NCBI RefSeq assembly: GCF_000524195.1
Contig: NW_020170459.1
Location: forward strand, 47,194 to 111,193
Reading direction: 5' to 3'
DNA length: 64,000 nt
From: Echinococcus granulosus
Lineage: Eukaryota > Platyhelminthes > Cestoda > Cyclophyllidea > Taeniidae
Shown here: positions 52,401 to 62,100 of the stretch, one piece after another
Numbering within the stretch: the first letter of the stretch is position 1
Layout of the letters: each line of letters opens with the position of its first letter
Notes under the pieces: generated by a model
The model's database searches: none
Seen by the model: the letters and a program-made list of their open reading frames with translations, nothing else
What the model was told of the DNA's origin: nothing
Position numbers and translations under genes: made by a program

Positions 52401-55400
52401 CGAAAGACTCCTATTTCATAGGCGCAAAAAAGGTCGAGTTGTATGTTTTGCTAATAAGAGGCATGTTTTTTTCTTACGTGGCTAGTACAGTATAATGCTA
52501 GTAGGCTTTTAAGAATTGGAAACTTTGGGGTTGTATAGCCTTCTTATTACAATCCCCGAATTGCATGTGAGAATTGCGTAAGCTTGCCTTATTTAAATCA
52601 ATTGAAAGCCCGCTTTCTGTTCCTCGTAATTGTTTGTTAATGGTCGATTCGAGTGATTGCACACCGATTTCATCCAACACCTTACGGTTGTTTCTGTGCA
52701 CTAGTTGTTTGATACGCCTGATGTGCTACACTTGTTACTTGCATGTACAACCGCTTCATTCCAAATACGCCTTGTTCCAGTTGTTGGTTCTGATGGACTT
52801 GTGCTAATCAGCACGGCACCAGCATCAGCCAGATTGAACACAAATTTATGCTAGCAACAGGCTTTCTGTGAAGGGCATTTTCCTCTCTTGTCACGCTTGT
52901 CTTAACATCTGGCCATTTATTCATCGGCTAGCTCAGTCACTAGCCCAACCAAATCTGTGTTTCCTTTTCATCTTATGGCACAAATCGTCCAAATTCCCCC
53001 TTTCACTCCTTACTGAAATCGTTAGGAACCATTTATTTCTGTCTCACAATTCTTGATCTACTCCAGGACTCACTGTCTGTCTGTCCGCATCTGTGTTTCT
53101 CCATTTCCTAAGGTCACATGTGTTACCTTAGGTATGTGCGATTTCGTTTGTCCCTAAAATCTCTGCACAAAGAGCGCCCCCTTTCTTGCTCTTACGATTC
53201 TGGTAAAGGCAAAAAACTGCTGTACAGTGAAACTATTTGTCTATCCCACATCTTCCAGGAGCACTCGCTACCAGATTTGCTAAAGATGGAGTGCTTCAGC
53301 GGCGAGGACAAATTACGTCTCCTCCTTATTGCTGCGCTCTCCTGTAACTCCGCTTCGGCCGGCTCCCCCAGTGGTGGTGGTGGCGGTGGTAGTGCCAACG
53401 GAGGAGGTAGTAGTGGCGTCGGCGCAGGTAGTAGCTCCATTGCCTTCAACCTCTCCAGTAGCGATCTCGACCGATATGGTGAACAGCTCAAGGCTGCTAA
53501 TCCCGATCTCGACATCTCAGCCATTCGATATGTTCATCAGCTCAGGTGACCCTTGACTCATGCCTTAAATGGATTTGTTTTTTATTGCATTCTTGTCAGC
53601 CAAGCAATTCACTCGAGTTTGAAGCTATTTTGTGCTACTATACCATGAGTTATCGGCGGAACTGGAGTTCTGATGTTTGACTGACTTATCCTCGGGTTCA
53701 GGAAATTCCTCCCCGAAACACAACCGTATATTTGAGATGGAGAAATAATGGCAAGCTATCCTAGAGCGCCAATGTTAGGAATTGATGTTCTACTTAACCA
53801 GAAAAACCAAGGGGCTGTAAGACGTAGGGGAAACGGAGATCCTAAATGCTGCAGGTTGAAGTACACTCGAGACGTAGTGTTTGTGCGCCTCTCTGGATTG
53901 TACGGGAAGTGCTCCAACTCCAGCGTATTTGTGATCTTTGGATGTCCTTAAGATGAGAGAGAGTACTAGCACATATAAAGTGCATCACCATTTTATTATT
54001 GTCCAACTATGTGTAACCAAACAGGATCGTTAACCGCGAAATGTGAAGGAGGAATTTAAAGGGAGCGTATTCCTGGGGGCTTCGACCGGCCCTAACAGCC
54101 AAGGAACCGGAGACATTTAAAATGTTGTCAAAGGTATGCCCCCAAACTGCATTGTACCTAGGGGTATTTTATATCGTAGCAACTAGGGATGAAAAATTAG
54201 CCCCTTTCGTCTGCGCACCAAAATGGATGACCGTGTTATTGAGACTAGTAAACAGTGGTTGAAGTCCCCATATTATAGCCTTTTTAACCTTTAGATGGAG
54301 TCATTTGACCAATTATAGGTTGAAGTGAGAGCACCAGATGCGGTCTTCTCATACTACGGAGACTTCGCCAGCTTCGGTAATAATATTTGACTAATCAGAA
54401 AATTGGAGATTAATTTGATAGGGCTACTTTGAAGGTGTGTTTTAAAAGCATGATTTTTGGAGCTCTATTTATTAGTGGAGATGAGTCGGTTACCGAATGA
54501 ATGACTGAATGGCTGAGAGACCCGTAAACGACCGTTGGCGAATCTCCCTTCATTAAATGATTTTTTTCTTGAAAATAAAGCACGTTTTACGAGTATTTCT
54601 ATCATCACTCGGCCGTTTAAAAAGAGGTGGAATGAGTGGGGACCAATTTGATTCACGCCTGTAGTCCCAATAAACCACTTTTACTACCTTTCATATGCAA
54701 TGGAGGTAAAGATGGAGAAGAGCGTAGTTCCTTTATTCGAGTGAATGATCACGCCCTCTTGTCTGTTGCAGACGAATAGCGCGACTGTCGCAGGCAGGTG
54801 CAGGCACCTCAGGCACCGCCTCGGAGGCGGGTAAAAGCAGCACCGGTCGAGCGATGTTCAACAAACTTGTCTCTCACGGCTCTGCCATGTTCCTGGAGGG
54901 TATGCGTGTCCTCTCCGGCCGCAAATCCGTGCGTTCTAGCCACCTCTTTTCTCCTTGGCTTCTTGATTAACTCTACTAATCCCCCTTCTTCTTATCTGTC
55001 CCTTTGTAGTACTTTCCCTTCACGCAAATTGTCTCACAGTTGGTAGAAAACAAGAGAGACATGGAGGACTATAGCTACTTTGATCCTAAGCTACACAAGA
55101 GAGCCGTAGGTGGAGGTGGAGCCACGTAAGTGCAAAAAAATTCGACTTATTTTTTGCTTCATTTCTTGAGTCCTTTTGGTATAATTTTGCGCGCTACTAC
55201 TAATGTGGATAATGTCTTTCGTACTCAGCTCATATTCCTTTTGTGAGTAAATTGTTCTTCTACTGCATGCTAGAAATAGGTGATTTTTGAACATTTTTCA
55301 TAGCCATTACTGGTCTCAGAGATTTTGGATCAATTTGGATGGACCTACAACAAAATTGCATTCAATGATGTTATTAATTCATCCCTCTTTCTTGTTGCAT

Positions 55401-56670
55401 CAAGTTGTAACGAGCAGTGAAATGAACTGTTTGCTCTCAAAGGACAAATATTGTTTCTGGGTTAAAATAGCCCTGGTTTATTGGCAAAATAATGGCCGAA
55501 TGAAACAAGTCGTCAATGCGGGATGATCCCCTAAATTTTTGCTCTTGTTACCATTCAAGTCGGGAAACTTATGCTTCACTGGTAAGTTAATGAGGAGATC
55601 TCCGTAAATTGTCCTTTTAGAAGCGTTCCCCGAGCTAAGCAGCCCTTCTACGACGTCTACGTGTTTGTGGTGGGCGGAGGGACTTATACGGAGTACCACA
55701 ACCTCTTACAGTGGTCTCGCTCTAGCACCACCCCCGGTGGCGCGAGCGGTGGTGGTGGACTTGGTGGGAGCGCCACCCACGGCAGTTCCTCTTCCCTCAA
55801 CGCTCTTGGTCTCTCGCTCTCCGGGTCGGGTACCTCGTTGGTCGATTTGACCACCTCAGGCACTGCCTCCGCCGCCGCCTCTGGCACTGCCTCCACTCGG
55901 CGGATCACCTACGGAGGCACCGAGATTCTTACTCCCAAGCTATTCCTCGATCAGGTACGCTGTGTTCAGAACTTGGTCAGATAACTGGGAACCCGTCTAT
56001 TTTAGGATTGGCCACTTCGTACTTACTTTCCTTCACCTTCCTGAAGAGCTGATTGGGACTAATTGGCCTATAGGGTGATTGCCCTGAAACCCTTGAATGT
56101 AATGAATTGGATTAGGCTGCATTAGTCGGTGTCTAAAAACACATTCTTCACTGTAATATCAAAAGGCTGCATTAATTTTTATTCCAGTGAAGAACAGGGG
56201 AACGACGATATCATTTTTATTGCCGCTAATCCCAATAGAGAGGAAGTTAGCTAAATGACTTGTACTTGAAAAGTGATTTAGATTCTTAGAATTTTTAAAC
56301 TTAGAGCTTTTTACTGTTTTTTTGACTCTCAGTTGACCAATGGCAGTATATTTCGTTTACCTTACCTCGTGTTTTTTGTTACCAGTAATTTTCAATTCGT
56401 TGTACCATATTGCATTTCTTGAATTCCTCAAGATGCTATAAGGTGTAGAAAATTGAATGTAGCCGTCTTATAATTATACGGTGGAACTGGAAGACAGGCA
56501 GTGGTTGATAGTGTGGGCAGATCTCTGCGTCTCGTTCGTGACGTGTTTGATTAATGTACATCATTCCCCTTTACTTGCGACAATGGGCTATCGGTGTTAA
56601 TCTTTCCATTTTCTGATTTGAAGTGCCTCAGTGATTTTTCTACCTATAGGTGGTTGAGATGAACAAATAA
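49402..56670 (+). CDS. scfd1: Sec1 family domain-containing protein 1 (Sly1), SM protein of ER-Golgi traffic
   Basis: There are 13 exons: 49402-49432, 50336-50400, 50443-50531, 50571-50661, 50701-50914, 50961-51337, 51380-51684, 51769-51913, 53259-53545, 54772-54928, 55010-55125, 55621-55954, 56650-56670 (2232 nt, 743 residues, all phases agreeing). The start MACSLRERKI joins ALKCMLNFN as in Sly1. Further signatures are LLIYDRIGQDIIAPL, REPIPDVPAVYFV, SSYYLNFISPISR, the SM core RPLLIILDRVLDLATPLHHA at about residue 259, MFNKLVSHGSAMFLEGM, YSYFDPK and YVFVVGGGTYTEYHNL. Sly1 binds syntaxin-5-type SNAREs and promotes SNARE assembly. Human SCFD1 has 642 residues; the excess is mostly Gly/Ser-rich insertions near residues 470-500 and 663-715. 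The last exon codes only VVEMNK and stop and is the least certain. Exon 10 ends at RKS|gtgcgt because the nearer donor breaks frame. Confidence 0.95.
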
Positions 56671-59160
56671 GCTTTTATTTTAGTCCAGATGTTTTTTTCA
56701 CCCCCTTTAACGACTGGCGGATCGCCTTGCTCGATTGGATCGTCGTGGGTATGGATTGAGGTAGAGAACATTTGTCCAGAAGTAGCTTTCTTGTAAACCC
56801 ACAGAAGGACGAGGGCTAGTGGCACATGTGACAAGCAGAACACCATACCACCGTCATAGGGACCGAATCGCTGGAGATTGGGAGTATGCATGTAGTCACT
56901 GCATAAATCTCCCCTTTTGGCCTCGTCCCCGGCTTTCCCTGTGGTCACTCTTCTGCACCAGTTATCAGGAGTTTTGCAGTGGACTGAAATCGTCCAAGGG
57001 ATAGACAAGGTCGTGGCACTGCATCCCATTGCAACAAACCTGCCATTGCTACTGTTAATGGTGTTTCTCGTGAAGTTTAATGAAGCTTGCTTCCTCAGTC
57101 GTTTGTCGCCGAACAAAAGTGGGCTAACATTTCCACAGTGAGTATCCTTCATGAACCCAACATCCTCGCGGGGACGCATACATTGAAAGCAAAACCCGTT
57201 TAATACATTGCATTGTGTAAAGTAAGCCTATATCGTTTCCATTATTTTCTGGGGTTGTAATAGCCCAAACTACTGTAAAAGAAGGCTTTAAGCATGGCCG
57301 AAGGTACAACCTGCGGCAACTGAAGAGCCTGAGTTGATGAATAACGTCTAACTGCTAAATTATCCTGGAGTCAGGTTCTCTTTACGCTATCGGCTCAGTT
57401 TAAAGCTACTTGCCTGCTTTTGGATTATAGCCAGCCTCTTTTAGAGTGAGGAAGTCCTCTCCCTTTAGGGTGATTTTTTGTCGTTTGTATCTGGTCATAA
57501 TGCGGACATTAGGATTAGGGTCATTGCTGGCGGTTGATGCAGTAACAATTGCTCTTGCAGAAGAGCTTGGTGCTTGGTGGCATGGGTGACAGGAGCGCAG
57601 CTTCATACCCCTGTCGTGGAGACCGGATCGAAGAGCGCCGAAGACTCCCGCTTTGTTGCTAATACTAAGGGTAGCACCTCCCCTCACTCTTTCCCAATCT
57701 TTGCAGTCGATGGGCTAGCGGCTGCTATTTATGGCCCCCTGCGTTGGTGGTCTTGGCTATTCTTGCCCCCTTCTCAGCTTCGTCGGTATTCGAGGTGGAA
57801 AAAATGGTGCTTTGTCAACTTCTCCGTGCTAATTGTTTTGTTGCACATTCTAGTGCATTTTAACTCTTTGGATGATTAAGTTGCTGTTGGTTGGCAATTT
57901 CCGACTCGTCTTTGTCAAGGCGTAGCTTACAAAGATGAGCGATTTAGGCTACTCCGACTGATTCTCTCCTACAAAATGACCAGTTTGGATTATTATTTAT
58001 GGACCCTTTCATACGTTATCAGTTCCCAAAAATGGTTTATTTGCTTGTCCTTCTAGGTTTTAGCTCTATCGGCTGAGTTACACCTAGTGTGTTTTAATAA
58101 AGTGATCACAATTTGTCTTGTGCCATTAATGAGAACTTATTTGCTCACATTGCAACCAATTTCCCATCTCACCCTCATGTACTTTAGCTCACTCGACTCG
58201 GCAGAGAGGCATAGGACGAGGCGGGGATCCACCCGATCGAGTGCCCTTCTTTCTTTCCTCCTCCTCATCGCCTCCCCTTTACTCTGGCCTGACTTTGTGG
58301 TGTGTGCGTCACTGTGCTGAAACAGTTCCTCTTTGTTGGTATTCTTTCCGCGATTTTCTGATTTGAGAAGTAGAAGCCTACCCATTGCGCATTGGGGTTT
58401 TTCATCACGTGTGGAAGGCGGTAGATAAATTAAGGGAGTTGAGGCGATCAGATTCGTTGACTGTATTTCTTTGTATCGGAGAAAGTGGGGTTGTTGGGTT
58501 ATAGTCTTGTGAGTGGTGGGTGACGATTAGTGAGGTGGTTTGGCGCCGCTGAGTGTTAGAATGGAAATCGTGATGTTGGCTGTTGGGTAGTGTGTGGTGA
58601 TGGGTGGTACGAGATGTTTTTTGAAGTTGTGTGGTGCTGACCTAGCAGCCGGAATACAAAAGCAACGTAAAGGTTGATTATGCCCATCGCAGGGAGTTAA
58701 TCCTGCGTAACAGAATACTTTACACTAAGTTACAGACAGATGAGTCGTAAGCTTTCATTAAGGTAACTGTCTTTACTCATATTCATTTAAATCTCCTAAA
58801 TGCGATTTGTAAAATCAGGTTAACATCTCGGAGGATAAGAGTTCTCATCAAGTTTCATTGGGTACCGAAGGTTAGCAGGATGCCCCTCTTGTGCTGCCGT
58901 AAACACAAAAACCAGTTAAAATACAGATTTGATTTTTTTAAGGGTATGGTACTGGAAATTAAGAAAAGTGGAATAACACAATCAGCGGCAATAAATAATT
59001 TACCATTATACTTAACCTTGTAATGCTACTTTACGCCTTTAATTACGAAACAGCAATTCTAACTTTGACATTAGGTTCTATACCTTTATAAGCGAATTAT
59101 ATTAATCGTTTATATGCACTCCTAAGTATTCTGACGTTTTGAAATCACGTGCTGTACAGA
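56671..59160. other. Spacer between SCFD1 and PUS7, no convincing gene
   Basis: Two minus-strand open frames (56640-57179, 179 codons; 57406-57687, 93 codons) and one plus frame (57574-57879) occur here, but none resembles a family I recognise. The first overlaps the last SCFD1 exon. The segment also holds the SCFD1 3' flank and the PUS7 promoter. Confidence 0.4.
58484..58640. repeat. G/T-rich low-complexity tract
   Basis: Diverged GTGGTGG, GGTGATGG and TGTGTGG units over about 150 bp, strongly strand-asymmetric, upstream of PUS7. Confidence 0.5.
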
Positions 59161-62100
59161 ATGCCGACTGTTGAGGAGCGGGCTTCGTCTCCACTGTCAA
59201 AACGAAAAAAGCTTGATGAGATTCCCGATCCACTCCAAAACATTCTTTCGGAGACGGATGTAGGGATAACGGTGTTTATGTGCGTGAAGAATGCTGGTTT
59301 CCAGGGTACTATGAAGGGCAGGTATGTCGTAAGATTTGAGTGGCAACGTTGCCAGATGGGAGGACTTTCTTGTTCGGGAGGTTGACCTCTCTGGCAAAAT
59401 ATGCAGACTGTCATCTCTCGTACCAAAGAACACTAGCAGTGATGTTTCTGTGAGAATTTGTTTAGTCTTATTTTCTGCAGTCTGCTGCAGATCCATCTTC
59501 AAGTTATATCATCCCTATAGAAATTGATGAAATACTCAAAGAAATTGACCGTGAGACCATGTTTGAAGCCTCGTTTCCGGTACTCCCTCAAGTTATGCTT
59601 ACTGATATTTAGGCTTCTGAGGATAAAAATGAACGCGAAATGTTTCATAAGGCTATTCGTCTCAATTACCCATCTCTTGTCAGCAAAACGGTGGAAGTGG
59701 ATAATAATCGGTACATACTCGTCACTCGTGGCAGCCTTGTCAAAGGTTCTTCTCATTCAAACATCTAATTTCAAAATTTTAGGCAAGAAAGCATGGGAAC
59801 GTACCCCAAAGTCAAATGATCCGCCAAAGAAAACACCATTTTGTCATTTTGTCCTTTATAAGGAGGGCAAAGACACTATGCAAGCACTTCACATAGTTGG
59901 ACGTCTGCTCAAGTAACATCAAGATTCTCATTCATACGCATTAGAATTAATTCCAACTCCTTTAACTATGCTGGGACAAAAGATAAGCGGGCTGTCACCA
60001 CTCAAAATGTTTCTATTAAAAAGTAAGATCTTGCCTTAGAAATTTGTGACTTATCTAGCATCTCAGCACGACGTCTGTCCACGCTCAATCCACGTTTGAA
60101 CGGAATCAAACTTGGGAACTTCTCCTACTCTGCGGATTCTATTAAGCTTGGCGAGCTCTATGGCAACAGGTTTTCCGTAGTGATTCGGTAAGTCATTATT
60201 TTATTTTTGTTGTCGAATTTCATTATCCAGGTGTTGACCAATTAACCCTATTTTCTTAGAGACGTTGTCGCTGAGGATGGTGTCTTGCACAAAGCAATTC
60301 AGGATTGGCAAAAGCATGGATTTATCAATTACTTTGGCTTGCAAAGATTTGGCCACTGTGCTGAGGCAAGAACATACGATATTGGAAAGTAGGCAACTTT
60401 TTAATTTCGAATCTTCCAATTTTAATACCCCCTTTCAATGAACACTTGTTTCTTACTTTTAGAGAAATAATAAGATGCAATTGGGAGAAGGCTATTGACC
60501 TTATCCTTACTCCGACTAGCTCAGGTGAGAGTAGGGAAGAAATCCCCCATATTTTAGCTGATAAATTTTTTAGATTTTCACTGAACTGCATGATATTTTT
60601 AGACCTGCCTGTCGTCCGACAAATAAAGGAGCGTTACCTGAGGACCCAGGACGCTAAAGCTTGTGGCGATGACATGCCCCAGTGCCTTGAGAAGACCCTA
60701 CTTTTCGGCATCGCCCGTCATGGAAAAACACTTGCTGCATTGCAAACGGTTCGTTTTATGTTTTATTTTGGCCCACAATTCATAGTCCGGTGATTGTCGT
60801 ATCTTCATCAATGATTACCTATTTCTGTTCTCATCAACTAGCTTTGATGGGCTGTAACTTGAAGTAAATGTCAATGATTTGGCGATTATTTTAAAACTAC
60901 AATGGATGTAATGTGCGTCCGACTCCTATTCAACAGATTAAACATCTTTTTTATGTGAATCATCAGAACTTATGTGATTCATTAAAATGTGCTCAAGTCT
61001 TCCGGGTTGTTTAGACTTGGTACCACATTCAAAAGTTCCTGCGCACTCACTCGCATCCTGTTTGACTCGTGATTCCTCAAAGTTAGATACTAGGTTACCG
61101 CTTTTGTAGTCATTACTACGTTCGTTGCCAGTGTCACACCTGTGATGCCTTGATTCCCTTATCTGAACCCAGCGTCATAAAGTTCGTGGCACGTTTTCTT
61201 TACTTGCTTGTGGTAACCGACTGCATTTTATCATCACAAACACTGGTTGAGCTTAGAATGATCAAGTAGGTAAAGGACGTTCCCGTTTCGAGACCAACTA
61301 CATCTTGCATTTTTTGTGTGGCGGCTGTTGATTTGATGATGTAAAGATTAATGACAAAATGCTTGAGCTGTGGTATTCTGTTGTCCTCTGTGACCCTGGC
61401 AACGAACACGGTAAGCCTTGCCTTGCAGGGAGTTTAAGTCATTCATTGCTTCTTATATCACCTTAAGAATGAGGTAATGATGGTTTTGTTTAAGTGCATG
61501 AATCAACTATTTGAAATTACTATAGAATAGGTCATTTGGTAAGACGCATCCCTCTGAGTTTATCTACTCTAAATTCTTTTGTACGAGGTGATATCTACGA
61601 CAAAGGAGCTCATGCTAGGTATTTCTCCTTTTCTAGCTGCCTCGGAATCTGCGCCAGCTGTATGCGCATAGCTACCAGAGCCTGGTGTGGAACAAGATCG
61701 CAAGTCGTCGCATTCAGGAGCTAGGTGTTGATGAGGGTGACAAGGCTCTTGTAGGCGACCTCTACTTCGCTAGCTGCCCGTCGATCTCAAAAGGTACTTA
61801 CCACCATTTCGGTGTGAAATGCGTTGTTTAAGTATCCTCTTGACTGCCGTGTGGTTCTTGAAGGGCACAGAAAACCCCAAAGTGATATAACAACCTCACG
61901 TTGGGTAGACGTTTTCCTGCCTTCCGTTCAAATTTTATATTTAGTCAGTTGCGGTTACTTGGAGTACCTTCGTGATTTTTTAGGCTACTGTATGGTGTTT
62001 TTGTTTCACTGGAACTCGAAATATTGTCACGAATTCTTTCGGTAGACTTTTAATCCCGTATCCGCTCAAAATTTGTCTCTTAACCATTATCTCATGTTAT

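Noticed and set aside
53118..53258. Upstream part of the frame containing SCFD1 exon 9
   Set aside because: Sly1 similarity starts only after the TTCCAG acceptor at 53258; the upstream text does not match and a joined exon is already in phase.
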